Positions 38,277 to 47,912 of a stretch of DNA of 64,000 nt are shown here, piece after piece. Origin of the DNA: Streptococcus pneumoniae (lineage in GTDB: Bacteria > Bacillota > Bacilli > Lactobacillales > Streptococcaceae); the NCBI RefSeq assembly GCF_001347015.1, contig NZ_CFGI01000005.1, positions 122,979-186,978 on the forward strand, written 5' to 3'. The position numbers and the translations under genes were made by a program. Every line of letters begins with the position of its first letter. Position 1 is the first letter of the stretch. Below the pieces are notes generated by a model. The model did no database searches. It saw nothing but the letters and a program-made list of their open reading frames with translations, and was not told where the DNA came from.

Positions 38277-39200
38277 TTGCCTCTTAGTTCACATTCTGAA
38301 CGGCTAATGGGGACTACTATCACTATTTCATTAGTGGATGAGCGAGCCGATAGCTTGCTCCAAAAATCCTTTGATTTACTCAGAGAGCTAGAATACCGCT
38401 TCAATGCCAATAGTCAGGAATCTGAGTTGATGGAAATCAATCATCAAGCTGGAATAGCCCCCGTCACGGTTCATCCAGACCTGTTTGAGCTGATTTCACT
38501 TGGGTTAGAGCATAGCCTAGCGCCCTCTAGCCATCTCAACATCAGTATTGGTCCCTTAATTCAAACCTGGCGTATCGGTTTTTCAGATGCCAAGGTCGCC
38601 CAGCCTCAAGAAATTGAAGCGGTGCTGCCTCTAATCAATCCTCATGATATCGAGTTAGATTCTTCTACTTCCACTGTATTCTTAAAGCAGAGAGGAATGA
38701 AAATCGATCTTGGTTGTTTAGCCAAAGGATACAGTGCGGATAAGGTTGCTCAATTTCTGAGAGAAGAGGGAGTGACATCTGCCTTAATCAATCTGGGAGG
38801 GAATATCCTAACCATTGGAAAAAATCAGGCAAGAGGAAATCAGCCTTGGCAAATCGGGATTCAAGACCCAGCCAATCCTCGGGGAAATCACTTAATGACT
38901 ATCCCTGTTGTCAATCAATCTGTCGTGACTTCAGGCATTTATGAACGTCACCTAACAATCGATGGAAAAGATTACCATCATATTTTTGACAGTCAAACAG
39001 GATATCCTGTTGAAACGGAACTAGCTAGTCTGACAATCATCTCTGATAAATCAGTCGATGGTGAAATATGGACAACTCGTCTATTTGGAGAAAGATCAGC
39101 TTCTATCCTCTGGCAAGTCGAAAGTTTGAAGGGCATCGAAGCTATCCTCATCGATAAGGAAGGTCACCTAAGCTGTTCTTCAGGAATTCCTACTCTATAG
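38277..39200 (+). CDS. apbE: FAD:protein FMN transferase, no signal peptide
   Basis: ApbE attaches FMN from FAD through a phosphoester to a Thr/Ser of target proteins. The 307-aa protein has the start MGTTITISLVDERA, the flavin/Mg site DLGCLAKGYSADKV, ALINLGGNILTIG, and HHIFDSQTGYPVETELAS. It has no lipoprotein or Sec signal, so it should act in the cytosol, unlike the usual Gram-positive lipoprotein form. The start is a TTG with AAAGGAG about 9 bp upstream; the ATG ten codons in lacks such a site. Two flavin reductase genes follow, and the second ends in target-like motifs. Confidence 0.9.
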   Translation: MPLSSHSERLMGTTITISLVDERADSLLQKSFDLLRELEYRFNANSQESELMEINHQAGIAPVTVHPDLFELISLGLEHSLAPSSHLNISIGPLIQTWRIGFSDAKVAQPQEIEAVLPLINPHDIELDSSTSTVFLKQRGMKIDLGCLAKGYSADKVAQFLREEGVTSALINLGGNILTIGKNQARGNQPWQIGIQDPANPRGNHLMTIPVVNQSVVTSGIYERHLTIDGKDYHHIFDSQTGYPVETELASLTIISDKSVDGEIWTTRLFGERSASILWQVESLKGIEAILIDKEGHLSCSSGIPTL

Positions 39201-39259
39201 AGACAACTGTTTCAATGGAGTTTTAAAATCGTATTATGTAAAAAGAGAAAGGAAATCTC

Positions 39260-39865
39260 ATGTTAAAACTTATTGCTATTGTTGGAACAAATTCAAAACG
39301 TTCTACAAACCGTCAATTGCTTCAATACATGCAAAAACACTTTGCTGACAAAGCTGAAATTGAACTTGTTGAAATCAAAGACGTTCCTGTCTTCAATAAA
39401 CCAGCTGACAAGCAAGTACCTGCTGAAATTCTGGAAATTGCTGCTAAAATCGAAGAGGCAGATGGTGTTATTATCGGTACTCCTGAGTACGACCACTCTA
39501 TCCCAGCTGTTTTGATGAGTGCTCTTGCTTGGTTGTCTTACGGTATTTACCCACTTTTGAACAAACCAATCATGATTACGGGTGCTTCTTACGGTACACT
39601 TGGTTCATCACGTGCCCAATTACAACTTCGCCAAATCTTGAATGCTCCAGAAATTAAAGCGAGTGTCCTTCCTGATGAATTCTTGCTTTCACATTCTCTT
39701 CAAGCCTTTAGTCCAAGTGGAGACCTAGTGGATCTTGATGTTATTAAAAAATTGGATGCCACGTTTGACGACTTCCGTATCTTTGTAAAAATCACAGAAA
39801 AATTGCGCAATGCACAAGAATTACTTCGCAAAGATGCTGAAGATTTTGACTGGGAAAATTTGTAA
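39260..39865 (+). CDS. NADPH-dependent FMN reductase family protein (short form)
   Basis: This is a 201-residue flavodoxin-like protein. The phosphate-binding loop GTNSKRSTNRQLLQYM opens it, followed by GTPEYDHSIPAVLMSALAWL and ITGASYGTLGSSRAQLQLR, typical of the NAD(P)H:FMN reductase/azoreductase-like family. AGAAAGGAAA precedes the ATG. It is 59 bp after apbE and 18 bp before a longer paralogue (flavodoxin parts clearly alike), so the three are an operon. It probably supplies electrons to a flavin or a flavoprotein. Confidence 0.9.
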   Translation: MLKLIAIVGTNSKRSTNRQLLQYMQKHFADKAEIELVEIKDVPVFNKPADKQVPAEILEIAAKIEEADGVIIGTPEYDHSIPAVLMSALAWLSYGIYPLLNKPIMITGASYGTLGSSRAQLQLRQILNAPEIKASVLPDEFLLSHSLQAFSPSGDLVDLDVIKKLDATFDDFRIFVKITEKLRNAQELLRKDAEDFDWENL

Positions 39866-39883
39866 GATAGGAGACCAAAAAGA

Positions 39884-41122
39884 ATGAAATTTGTTGGACT
39901 TGTAGGATCAAACTACGATCAATCATATAACCGTAAACTCTTGGAATTCATCCGTCGTCACTTCAAACTCAAATTTGAATTAGAAGTCCTCGAAATTGAT
40001 GAAGTTCCAATGTTTAACCAAGACGAAAAATGGGACGAAAGCTTCCAATTGCGTCTCTTGTATAACAGAATTACGCGTGCTGATGGTGTCATTATTGCTA
40101 CTCCTGAGCACAACCACACAATCTCAGCTTCTCTTAAATCTGTTCTTGAATGGCTTTCATACGAAGTTCATCCATTTGAAAACAAACCAGTCATGATTGT
40201 GGGAGCTTCTTACTACGACCAAGGTACTTCTCGTGCCCAAGTTCACCTTCGCAAGATTCTTGACGCTCCAGGTGTTAATGCCTACACACTTCCAGGTAAC
40301 GAATTCCTTCTTGGTAAAGCCAAAGAAGCTTTTGATGTTAATGGAAATATCACAAATGAAGGAACTGTTAATTTCCTTGAAACATGCTTGGACAACTTTG
40401 TAAAATATGTGGGAGTCGTTTCAAAATTGAAAAAACCAAAACCAATTGAACCAGAAGATTTATATTGTACAAATTCAATTGCAACTACCATTCAAGGTGT
40501 TGACCCTGATGATCCTGAATGGGTAGAAAAAGCAGCTGAACTTGTTGGAGCTGTTTCTGGAGATACTTACGTTAAATTAGACCATGGTATCTTGACAGTT
40601 AACCAAATTGACATGTTCTTGAAAGCAATGCCATTTGAGTTAACATTTGCGGATGATAATAACCAATTCTTGTACTTTAATAATGCACACCAAGATCCAA
40701 ACACAATGTATGGTAAACGTGTGCGCGTTCAAGCAGGTAGCCGACTAGGAACAGTACATGCTTCCCTACCACCTGAAAGAATGAAAAACGTTGAGTGGGT
40801 TGTCGGTGTACTACGTAACGGAGATCAAGAATATGTCCGTACAATTGTGCCGGGAACACCAGAAGGTGTTATCAATACACATAACTACAAGGCAATGTAC
40901 TATCCAGATGGTTCATATGCTGGAATCAATGAAATCATCTTTAATTTCCAACCATGGCTTGACTGGTACCTCAATACAACTGGTCAACGTCTAGTTGGTG
41001 GAAATGCTGCAGCTCCTGCCGGAGGCCACGGTGACGCAGATGCCACATCTGGAGCTTCTGATGCAGGTGATGCTGGAGGTCACGGTGGTGGCGCAGACGC
41101 TACAGCCGGTGCAAGTTACTAA
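39884..41122 (+). CDS. flavin reductase with C-terminal domain and flavinylation-motif tail
   Basis: This is a 412-residue protein. Residues 1-185 are an FMN reductase flavodoxin fold (GSNYDQSYNRKLLEFI, ATPEHNHTISASLKSVLEWL). Residues 210-375 form a second domain with a PAS-like or DUF438-like look (LTVNQIDMFLKAMPFELTFA, NNQFLYFNNAHQD). Residues 378-412 are a Gly/Ala/His/Asp-rich tail holding DATSGAS and DATAGAS, which resemble the ApbE acceptor consensus D-x-x-S/T-G-A-T/S. I infer that ApbE, encoded two genes upstream, attaches FMN here, making the tail a mobile electron carrier. The physiological acceptor is unknown. The gene ends before two terminators. Confidence 0.88.
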   Translation: MKFVGLVGSNYDQSYNRKLLEFIRRHFKLKFELEVLEIDEVPMFNQDEKWDESFQLRLLYNRITRADGVIIATPEHNHTISASLKSVLEWLSYEVHPFENKPVMIVGASYYDQGTSRAQVHLRKILDAPGVNAYTLPGNEFLLGKAKEAFDVNGNITNEGTVNFLETCLDNFVKYVGVVSKLKKPKPIEPEDLYCTNSIATTIQGVDPDDPEWVEKAAELVGAVSGDTYVKLDHGILTVNQIDMFLKAMPFELTFADDNNQFLYFNNAHQDPNTMYGKRVRVQAGSRLGTVHASLPPERMKNVEWVVGVLRNGDQEYVRTIVPGTPEGVINTHNYKAMYYPDGSYAGINEIIFNFQPWLDWYLNTTGQRLVGGNAAAPAGGHGDADATSGASDAGDAGGHGGGADATAGASY

Positions 41123-41137
41123 TGATAGAGCCGTTTT

Positions 41138-41203
41138 AGGAACCATTTTGGTTCCTTTTTAAGTGACAAAAGACTAGCAGTTTGTGTCTGCTAGTCTTTT
41201 GGT
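41138..41203. terminator. two consecutive terminator hairpins
   Basis: The first, AGGAACC-N5-GGTTCCT with T run (41138-41161), closes the apbE operon. The second, AAAAGACTAGCAG-N7-CTGCTAGTCTTTT (41168-41200), can work in both directions and would also stop the glyQS-DUF896 transcript. Confidence 0.88.
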
Positions 41204-41242
41204 TATTATTTCATCTATCTTTGTTAAAAGAAAGAATACTTA

Positions 41243-41500
41243 TTATGAATTTGGATCATCAAGACTACGACCATGTAAGCCTTTTTCACGTTGAACTTGG
41301 CGTAGTTTTTCTGGTGTAACATCGTTCCCTTCTTCGTCCACAATTTTGATCCCTTCAATGTGATGACGAACAGTGCGACGATACCCTTCGATGTACTCCT
41401 CACGTAGTTTGGCTTGTTCTACTTTTTCTTCTGGGGTCAAGCCTTCTGTTTTTTTCTTTTTAGCAAGCTCGTTGATACGATCAATTTTTTTAGGATCCAT
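41243..41500 (-). CDS. DUF896 family protein (YnzC-like)
   Basis: This is an 85-residue protein. The start [20 protein letters not shown] and the two-helix hairpin ([20 protein letters not shown]) match DUF896, followed by [18 protein letters not shown]. The family is small and cytosolic; Bacillus YnzC lies in an SOS-linked operon but its role is not known. It lies 42 bp after glyS and is likely the last gene of the glyQS operon. Confidence 0.9.
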   Translation of the reverse strand: MDPKKIDRINELAKKKKTEGLTPEEKVEQAKLREEYIEGYRRTVRHHIEGIKIVDEEGNDVTPEKLRQVQREKGLHGRSLDDPNS

Positions 41501-41542
41501 GTTTCTCTCCTTTATGATAAGATTTAATCCGTTTAACAGATT

Positions 41543-43579
41543 TTATTTGGTATTGATTTGGTTAAAACGTGCAAGTTTAGCTGCTTTCTTGGTTAATTGC
41601 GACAAGATTGCCAAACGATTTTGTCGAACAGTCTGATCTTCGGCCATAACCATGGTATTCTCAAAGAATGCATCAATGACTGGGCTAAGAGCAAAGAGCT
41701 GTTTCAATTGCTGACTGGCAGTCCCTGACAAAACGAGTGATTCTACTGCTTCTGCCAAGGATTTCTCTTCTTCATTCTCAAAGAGAGCTGAATCAACTGT
41801 AGCAACTCCTTCTGCCTTCTCAGCTAAGTTAAAGGCACGAGAAAGTGATTCAACAGATGGTTTAAAGTCTTCTTCCTTGCTTGCTTCTACGAGAGCACTT
41901 GCCGCTTCCAACATATCCGCCACAACAAAGTTTGATCCTGCAAGAACGGCTTCCTTGATGTCTTTTGGAGTAGAACCCATCATCTTATCAACACGAGCCT
42001 TGATAAAGTCCATAACCTCTGCCTTATTTTCATAAGTCAAGCTATCAAATGTTAGAGCATAAAGGCTATCAATCAACTCATCCATAGCAATGTGCCAACC
42101 AAAGGCATCCAAGATACGAACTACACCTTGGGTCGCACGACGAAGGGCATAAGGGTCATTAGAACCTGATGGAATCAAGCCTACTGAGAAGAAACTCAAA
42201 ATCGTATCCAATTTGTCTGCAATGGCAAGCACTGCGCCGACCTTGCTCTCTGGAAGTTCTCCTTCAGCTGAAGTAGGCATGTAGTGTTCCCGAATAGCAG
42301 CTGCCACCGCTGGAGTTTCCCCAGCAAGAAGGGCATATTTCTCACCCATAATTCCTTGGAGCTCGTCAAATTCGCCAACCATACCTGTCAACAAGTCAAA
42401 CTTGTAAATGGCTGCTGCACGGGCTAGGTCAACTATTTCATCAGCTGACAAGCCTGCTTTTTCAGCCAAAAGTACAGCAATCTGACCAGTACGAATCATG
42501 TGCTCACGAAGGGAACCAATCTTCTCATGGAAGGTGACATTGTTTAATTTTTCAACAAGATCTGAAATCACCAATTTTTGGTCTTCACGCCAGAAGAATT
42601 CTCCGTCTTCCAAGCGGGCTACCAAGACTTTTTCATTTCCTTTGATAACATTTTCCAAATGCTCTGCATTTCCATTACGAACAGAAATGAAGTTTGGCAA
42701 GAGGTTACCGTCTTGATCACGAACAACAAAGTAACGTTGGTGTTCTTTCATCGAAGTCACCAAGACTTCTTCTGGAACTTCAAGGTATTTGGCATCAAAG
42801 CTTCCCATAAAGGCAGTTGGGTATTCAACCAAGTTCAAGACTTCATTAAGCAAGTCCGCATCAATTTCGATATGTACACCATGCTCAGCTTCGATTGCTT
42901 TGATTTGGTCAACAATCATTTGCTCTCGTTCACGTGGATCTGCTATTACAAATTGTGCACGAAGATCTTCTTCATAGCTCAATGCTGACTGAATTTTGGT
43001 TTCTTTCCCCAAGAAACGATGACCACGGCTGACACGATCTCCCTTGATATCAAGGAAATCCAAATCAAACTCTTCTTCATCTAAAAGAACTGTTAAAGTG
43101 TGAACAGGACGAATGTATTCAAAGGTGTTGTTAGCCCAGTGCATGCTGACAGGGAATGTCAGTGACTTCAAGACGTCTACTGCACCTGGAACAATGGCTT
43201 CAACTGGTTGACCCACTTCTTCCTTGGTAACATAGACATATTCTTCACCCTTAATTTCACGGAATTCGATATCTTCAACTGTCAATCCTTTTCCACGGAC
43301 AAATCCTTGGGCTGCTTTTGTGAAGTTTCCATAACTATCTAAGGCAATTTTCTTTGCTGGACCCTTGAAATCTTCAGTCAAATCAGACTGTTTATCTGCA
43401 AGACCAGTTACACGAACAGCCAAACGACGTGGTGTTGAGAAGGTCTGAATAGCTTCAAAAGACAGGCGATTTTCCTTGAGGAAGGCTGCCATTTTTTCGC
43501 CTAGTTGTTTTTCACTTGGTGTGACAACATAGGCTGGTAATTCTTCAAGACCGAGTTCTACTAATAAGTTTTTTGTCAT
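41543..43579 (-). CDS. glyS: glycyl-tRNA synthetase beta subunit
   Basis: GlyS binds tRNA-Gly in the alpha2-beta2 enzyme. The 678-aa protein has the typical start [19 protein letters not shown], the central DPREREQMI and [20 protein letters not shown] segments, and the anticodon-binding C-terminal region ([21 protein letters not shown]). The length is normal. It is separated from glyQ by 211 bp with two strong hairpins. Confidence 0.97.
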   Translation of the reverse strand: MTKNLLVELGLEELPAYVVTPSEKQLGEKMAAFLKENRLSFEAIQTFSTPRRLAVRVTGLADKQSDLTEDFKGPAKKIALDSYGNFTKAAQGFVRGKGLTVEDIEFREIKGEEYVYVTKEEVGQPVEAIVPGAVDVLKSLTFPVSMHWANNTFEYIRPVHTLTVLLDEEEFDLDFLDIKGDRVSRGHRFLGKETKIQSALSYEEDLRAQFVIADPREREQMIVDQIKAIEAEHGVHIEIDADLLNEVLNLVEYPTAFMGSFDAKYLEVPEEVLVTSMKEHQRYFVVRDQDGNLLPNFISVRNGNAEHLENVIKGNEKVLVARLEDGEFFWREDQKLVISDLVEKLNNVTFHEKIGSLREHMIRTGQIAVLLAEKAGLSADEIVDLARAAAIYKFDLLTGMVGEFDELQGIMGEKYALLAGETPAVAAAIREHYMPTSAEGELPESKVGAVLAIADKLDTILSFFSVGLIPSGSNDPYALRRATQGVVRILDAFGWHIAMDELIDSLYALTFDSLTYENKAEVMDFIKARVDKMMGSTPKDIKEAVLAGSNFVVADMLEAASALVEASKEEDFKPSVESLSRAFNLAEKAEGVATVDSALFENEEEKSLAEAVESLVLSGTASQQLKQLFALSPVIDAFFENTMVMAEDQTVRQNRLAILSQLTKKAAKLARFNQINTK

Positions 43580-43665
43580 GTTTTTTCTCCGAAAAGTATC
43601 TTTTTATTTTCCAGCTTGCCTTATGTGATTGGCACGCAAGCAACCAACTTCGTTGTTTCATTGCT

Positions 43666-43723
43666 AAAATTGGAGCCAAAAGTCTCCAATTTTGCCTAGT
43701 ATCCTTAGCTTCACTAAGGATAC
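43666..43723 (-). other. two perfect 10-bp hairpins in the glyQ-glyS gap
   Basis: AAAATTGGAG pairs with CTCCAATTTT (43666-43693) and GTATCCTTAG pairs with CTAAGGATAC (43699-43723). Neither is followed by a clean T run on the minus strand, so they look like RNA structure or a processing site rather than a terminator. The remaining gap sequence encodes no ORF that I support. Confidence 0.75.
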
Positions 43724-43790
43724 CTTCATCACTGCGGCAACTGGCTCAGGGCTCACTCTGTTCGCCCATTTTCGTAATTTGTCACTCTCT

Positions 43791-44708
43791 TTATTCTGCG
43801 TCTTCTGCTAAGAGTTTAGCTCGTGTTGCTTCATCTAAAAGTGGGTAGCCTAGGCGTTTGCGTTCTGCGACAAAGGTTTTGGCTACGATACGGGCTAGGT
43901 TACGAATACGAGCGATATAGCCTGCGCGCTCTGTTACAGATACGGCACCACGCGCATCAAGCAGATTAAAGGTATGTGAACATTTGAGAACATAGTCATA
44001 GGCAGGGTGAACCAAACCTTCTTCCAAGGCGCGACCAGCTTCTTTTTCAAACTTATCAAAGTTTTCAAGCAACATTTCTTGATCCGAAATTTCAAATGAA
44101 TATTTTGAATGCTCGTACTCAGGCTGGATAAAGATTTCTCCGTATTTTACACCATCAGCCCACTCAATATCATAGACAGAATCTACTTCTTGAATGTAAG
44201 AAGCCAAACGCTCCAAACCATAGGTAACTTCCGCAGTCACAGGGCCAGTTGCCAATCCACCAACTTGTTGGAAATAAGTGAACTGAGTGATTTCCATCCC
44301 ATCAAGCCAAACTTCCCAACCGAGACCAGCTGAACCAGTAGATGGATTTTCCCAGTTGTCCTCAACGAAACGAATATCGTGTTCCAAAGGATTGATTCCC
44401 AATTTTTCCAAAGACTCAAGGTAGAGTTCTTGGATGTTTGATGGAGATGGCTTCATGACCACTTGGAATTGGTGGTGTTGGTAGAGACGGTTAGGGTTTT
44501 CCCCATAACGACCGTCAGCAGGACGACGTGATGGCTCTACATAAGCCGCATTCCATGGCTCAGGTCCGATAGCACGAAGGAAAGTGTAAGGACTCATTGT
44601 CCCCGCACCTTTTTCATTATCATAAGCCTGCATGAGCATACAACCTTGGTCATTCCAAAATTGTTGCAAAGTCAAAATAATTTCTTGAAATGTTAATTTT
44701 TTAGACAT
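43791..44708 (-). CDS. glyQ: glycyl-tRNA synthetase alpha subunit
   Basis: GlyQ carries the catalytic class II core of glycyl-tRNA synthetase. The 305-aa protein starts at the ATG at 44708 ([18 protein letters not shown]) with AAGGAG upstream. Other hallmarks are [39 protein letters not shown] and SRRPADGRY region residues for ATP binding, and [16 protein letters not shown] longer in-frame ORF reads into the duplicated leader and is not real. Expression is controlled by a T-box upstream. Confidence 0.98.
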   Translation of the reverse strand: MSKKLTFQEIILTLQQFWNDQGCMLMQAYDNEKGAGTMSPYTFLRAIGPEPWNAAYVEPSRRPADGRYGENPNRLYQHHQFQVVMKPSPSNIQELYLESLEKLGINPLEHDIRFVEDNWENPSTGSAGLGWEVWLDGMEITQFTYFQQVGGLATGPVTAEVTYGLERLASYIQEVDSVYDIEWADGVKYGEIFIQPEYEHSKYSFEISDQEMLLENFDKFEKEAGRALEEGLVHPAYDYVLKCSHTFNLLDARGAVSVTERAGYIARIRNLARIVAKTFVAERKRLGYPLLDEATRAKLLAEDAE

Positions 44709-44805
44709 TGAATACTCCTTAATAAAAAATGATTTCTTGCGACACGAGTCTGCCTCGTCGATTATACGAGGCAAGACGAGTTAGTACTGCGTCTAGCTCA
44801 GCATC

Positions 44806-44883
44806 CTAGTGCTGAGCGTGGGGCAGTCCGACTGTAAGGAGGTTTCTGCCACTGACGCAGTGAAATGTTAATTTCTTAGACAT
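44806..44883 (-). other. 25-codon leader ORF 1, a truncated copy of the glyQ start
   Basis: An AGGAGTAAATA site precedes an ATG at 44883. The ORF reads MSKKLTFHCVSGRNLLTVGL and ends at TAG after HAQH. The first seven residues are those of GlyQ. Whether it is translated is unknown. Confidence 0.5.
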
Positions 44884-44979
44884 TATTTACTCCTTTTTAT
44901 ATAAATTACTTGCGATACGAGTCTGCCTCGTCGATCATACGAGGCAAGACGAGTTAGTACTGCGTCTAGCTCAGACACT

Positions 44980-45057
44980 CTAGTGCTGAGCGTGGGGCAG
45001 TCCGACTGTAAGGAGGTTTCTGCCACTGACGCAGTGGAAAGTCAATTTTTTAGACAT
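44980..45057 (-). other. 25-codon leader ORF 2, identical product
   Basis: The second repeat copy has its own AAGGAGTAAAA and ATG at 45057. The DNA differs (TCTAAAAAATTGACTTTC) but the product is the same 25 residues as leader ORF 1, ending in HAQH. Synonymous changes with a conserved product could mean selection, or just a recent copy. Confidence 0.5.
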
Positions 45058-45097
45058 TTTTTACTCCTTTTTCTAAATTCTTGTGACTCTGGATACA

Positions 45098-45291
45098 AAA
45101 AGAACCGTGTCTTTGCTCCTAAGTCTGTGACCTAGGGGCGTCAGAAACGCGGTTCCACCCTAATTTATTACTTCATTGTTTTTGAAAATACTACAGAAAG
45201 CGCCAGCTCTTGATTTTGTTCTACTTGGCTCCCACTATCCCAAGCTCGCTTGAAGAACGCCATAAGACTTTCTTTCCTGCTGACTATTATA
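45098..45291 (-). promoter_or_regulatory. T-box riboswitch of glyQS, with promoter
   Basis: On the minus strand a perfect TATAAT (45286-45291, with TGA before it) starts the leader. The T-box sequence AGGGTGGAACCGCG lies at 45148-45161. A terminator stem (GAACCGCGTTTCT with AAAGACACGGTTC) ends in TTTTTG near 45098. The likely specifier codon is GGC at 45202-45204, on the 3' side of stem I. Uncharged tRNA-Gly should stabilise the antiterminator and turn on glyQS. Confidence 0.93.
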
Positions 45292-45330
45292 TCAAAAATT
45301 AGAATAATGTACAATTCTTTTTATGATTTT

Positions 45331-46173
45331 CTAAAAATCCATATCATCAACTCGTGGAGCACCAGAATGAACAGCAATCGCTTTTAAGGTTTCACTCTCC
45401 TCATGACTCAGTTCAATTCCAAAGCAATCAAGATTATCTTGAATACGAGAAGCTGTGACAGATTTTGGAAGTGGTAAAAATCCTTCTGCTAAGCTCCAGG
45501 CCAAGGCTATTTGCGCAACAGACTTTCCGTGATTTGCTGCGATTTCTTGGACTTGCTTGCTATCAAACAGTTCTCCCTGACCAAAAGGTCCCCAAGCTTC
45601 CAATAAAATTCCTTTTTCTCGACAGTAATCTACGACTTCCTCTTGATACACACCTGGTGCCAAGCGAACTTGATTGACCGCTGGAAAAATTTTTGCTGTT
45701 TCAAGCAAGGCATCCAAATGATGGGGAAGGAAATTACTAACTCCAATAGCACGGATTTTGCCTTCTTGATAGAGGTCTTCCATAGCTCTCCAAACTTCCG
45801 CATTGCGAGTTTTCCATGCGTCATTTTCTCTGAGCGGTTTTGGATTCGGCCAATGAATCAAATACAGATCCAAATAGTCCAAACCCAGCTTCTCTAAAGA
45901 CTCTTCAAAAGCCTGACGAGCTTGCTCATAGGTTTGCTGACTATTCCAAAGCTTGGTAGTTACGAACAATTCCTCTCGTGGAACTCCGCTATCTTTGATT
46001 GCTTGACCAACACTTTCTTCATTCTGATAAATCGCTGCCGTATCAATATGGCGATAACCTGCCTTCAAGGCTTCTAACACTGCACGATAGGCTTCTTCTC
46101 CATCCTTAGCCTTAAAAGTTCCAAATCCTAATACTGGAATTTCTACTCCATTATTTAATTGATAGGTATTCAT
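45331..46173 (-). CDS. aldo/keto reductase
   Basis: This is a 280-residue TIM-barrel oxidoreductase of the 2,5-diketo-gluconate reductase group. Catalytic Asp and Tyr lie in HIDTAAIYQNEESVGQAI, Lys in FVTTKLWNSQQTYEQ, and His in YLIHWPNPKPL. The C-terminal NADPH site LPKSVTASRIQDNLDCFGIE fits the family. The substrate is unknown. It stands alone between the glyQS promoter and pgdA. Confidence 0.94.
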   Translation of the reverse strand: MNTYQLNNGVEIPVLGFGTFKAKDGEEAYRAVLEALKAGYRHIDTAAIYQNEESVGQAIKDSGVPREELFVTTKLWNSQQTYEQARQAFEESLEKLGLDYLDLYLIHWPNPKPLRENDAWKTRNAEVWRAMEDLYQEGKIRAIGVSNFLPHHLDALLETAKIFPAVNQVRLAPGVYQEEVVDYCREKGILLEAWGPFGQGELFDSKQVQEIAANHGKSVAQIALAWSLAEGFLPLPKSVTASRIQDNLDCFGIELSHEESETLKAIAVHSGAPRVDDMDF

Positions 46174-46286
46174 ATGCTTCTCCTTCTATTTTCTTTATCA
46201 TTTATAGCATAATTTTTTTGCTAAGTAGTACTATCTTCTGTAAAAAATAAGTCTATCACATATCTGACAGACCTATTTTTTCTTGC

Positions 46287-47678
46287 TTATTCATCACGAC
46301 TATAATACAGCTCATGAGCTTTTAGACGAGTATTGAGCATCTCTGGTATGGTCACAAAGGTGTACCCTTGATTTTTCAAATATTCAATGACCTTCGGCAA
46401 GGCATTGACTGTCGGGCTGTGAATATCATGCATCAGAACGATAGAGCCATTAGCTACTTGATGCTGAATTTCCGTCAAAATAGCCGCTTCATTTTTACTC
46501 TTCCAATCCAGACTATCCACATCCCACATGATAAAGCTCAAATCCAAGCTATTGCGAATATCATCTGTAATAGCTCCATAAGGCGGGCGCATGAGTTTTG
46601 AACTAGAACCCAGCACTTTAGTTAGCACATCCTCGGTATCAGTAATCTGCTTTTTAGCTTCATCAAGAGAAAGTTGCGAGAGAATCGGATGGCTCCAACT
46701 ATGGTTTCCAACAACATGACCTTCAGATTTTATCCTCTTCACCAAGTCCTCATTCCCAGAAACATTTTTCCCAAGCACAAAGAAAGTGGCTTTAACACCA
46801 TATTTAGCTAGAGTCTCTAACGCCTGCGGAGTCGTTGCTGGATTTGGACCATCATCAAAGGTTAGAGCGACAACTTTTTGATGTTTCTTATCAAAGTAAG
46901 ACTGGTACAAGGCTGCGTCTTTTTCAAGTAGGTACGAAGATTGGATAACATCAAAGAAAGCAGATACTGGCAAGGCTATCTCTTCTAAATTTTCAACCAC
47001 AGGACTTGGATAAAGGATAATCTGACTATCCTTGTAATCAAAATTCCATGCAGATAAGTCTTGGTCAGAGAAGTTTTTTACAATCTGGTTACTCTGGTCT
47101 TGATCCAATTTTTTATCCTCTAGGACGGAGGTCAATTCTTTTATCAGCTGTTCCTTAGCCTTACTAGCATCTGAAAACAGTTGGTCAAGTGTAAAAGGTT
47201 GCCCATCTTCTGTTAAGTGAACCTTTCCTAGGCTGGTCTTTTCAGTCTCTTCAACCTTAAAATCAACTAAATCATAGATTTGTTTCGTTGCATTACGATT
47301 GACGACTCCCTTTAAACCTGACTCTTCTTGCTCTGTATAGTAGAAAACAAGAGTGTCCTTACTTTCTAATTTGTCCTTAATGTCTTTATTTATCAGCTCC
47401 TCAGCAGAGGAAATCACTTGCTCCCCTTGGAGAGGATAATAGGCAATCACTTCGGCTTGACCTTTACGAAAATGCTCCTTCTGATTTCCCTCACTCAATT
47501 GATCGTCTTTCTCTTTTTTGAGCGATTCAATCTTTTGCTCAAAACTTTTTTGCTGATACATTTTAAAAGCAATAAATCCACCTAATAAGCAAATAGAAAT
47601 TGCTAAAATACCAATCAAAGCCAATAATACATGTCTCTTTTTCCCGTGTCTGCCACGTCCCAGTCTACTTTTATTCAT
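46287..47678 (-). CDS. pgdA: peptidoglycan N-acetylglucosamine deacetylase
   Basis: PgdA removes acetyl groups from GlcNAc in peptidoglycan, giving lysozyme resistance in pneumococcus. The 463-aa protein (ATG at 47678, [19 protein letters not shown]) has one N-terminal membrane helix ([20 protein letters not shown]), a linker domain, then a NodB/CE4 catalytic domain: [16 protein letters not shown], the metal-binding HSWSHP, RPPYG, and VLMHDIHS. The longer ORF adds 17 residues with no start site. The length matches the pneumococcal enzyme. Confidence 0.95.
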   Translation of the reverse strand: MNKSRLGRGRHGKKRHVLLALIGILAISICLLGGFIAFKMYQQKSFEQKIESLKKEKDDQLSEGNQKEHFRKGQAEVIAYYPLQGEQVISSAEELINKDIKDKLESKDTLVFYYTEQEESGLKGVVNRNATKQIYDLVDFKVEETEKTSLGKVHLTEDGQPFTLDQLFSDASKAKEQLIKELTSVLEDKKLDQDQSNQIVKNFSDQDLSAWNFDYKDSQIILYPSPVVENLEEIALPVSAFFDVIQSSYLLEKDAALYQSYFDKKHQKVVALTFDDGPNPATTPQALETLAKYGVKATFFVLGKNVSGNEDLVKRIKSEGHVVGNHSWSHPILSQLSLDEAKKQITDTEDVLTKVLGSSSKLMRPPYGAITDDIRNSLDLSFIMWDVDSLDWKSKNEAAILTEIQHQVANGSIVLMHDIHSPTVNALPKVIEYLKNQGYTFVTIPEMLNTRLKAHELYYSRDE

Positions 47679-47912
47679 ATTTATATCATAACAAATTTGA
47701 GCAATAATTTCAATGATACAGTTTGGCAATCCAGAATTCCTCTAGCAAGCCAAAGCATCTCACATCAACTCGATCAGCCCTATCTGTAGGAACCATCTAG
47801 TTTTCTATCTATGGAATTTCTAGTAGATTGAAGCTAGAATAGACACCGTGATTTCTAAAAACATTCTGAAAAATTGATTTATTTTTCCCAATCGATTTAT
47901 CCTCAAACATCC
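47679..47912. other. intergenic gap with a RUP-end-like motif, no partner gene
   Basis: No gene is supported between pgdA and the AbiEi-like gene. The string CTAGTAGATTGAAGCTAGAA at 47819-47838 resembles the ends of the RUP-like element at 63313, and may be an element fragment. The expected nucleotidyltransferase partner (AbiEii) of the AbiEi-like gene is not here. Confidence 0.5.

Larger units (their letters stand above)
44736..45081 (-). repeat. two tandem 173-bp copies in the glyQ leader
   Basis: The copies start at 44736 and 44909 (CTTGCGACACGAG and CTTGCGATACGAG) and are highly similar. Each contains internal inverted repeats (TGCCTCGT/ACGAGGCA, CTCAGCA/TGCTGAG in copy 1, ACTGCGTC/GACGCAGT). 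Each also contains a copy of the glyQ Shine-Dalgarno region and first codons. The repeat lies between the T-box terminator and the true glyQ ATG, so it is in the leader RNA. Confidence 0.92.

Noticed and set aside
38194-38307. Short ORF overlapping the apbE start
   Set aside because: It is in a different frame, lacks a ribosome-binding site, and has no recognisable content; apbE with its TTG start and good Shine-Dalgarno explains the region.
44736-45081. Extra T-box leaders
   Set aside because: Neither 173-bp copy has the GGGTGGNACC T-box sequence; only the segment at 45148 does.
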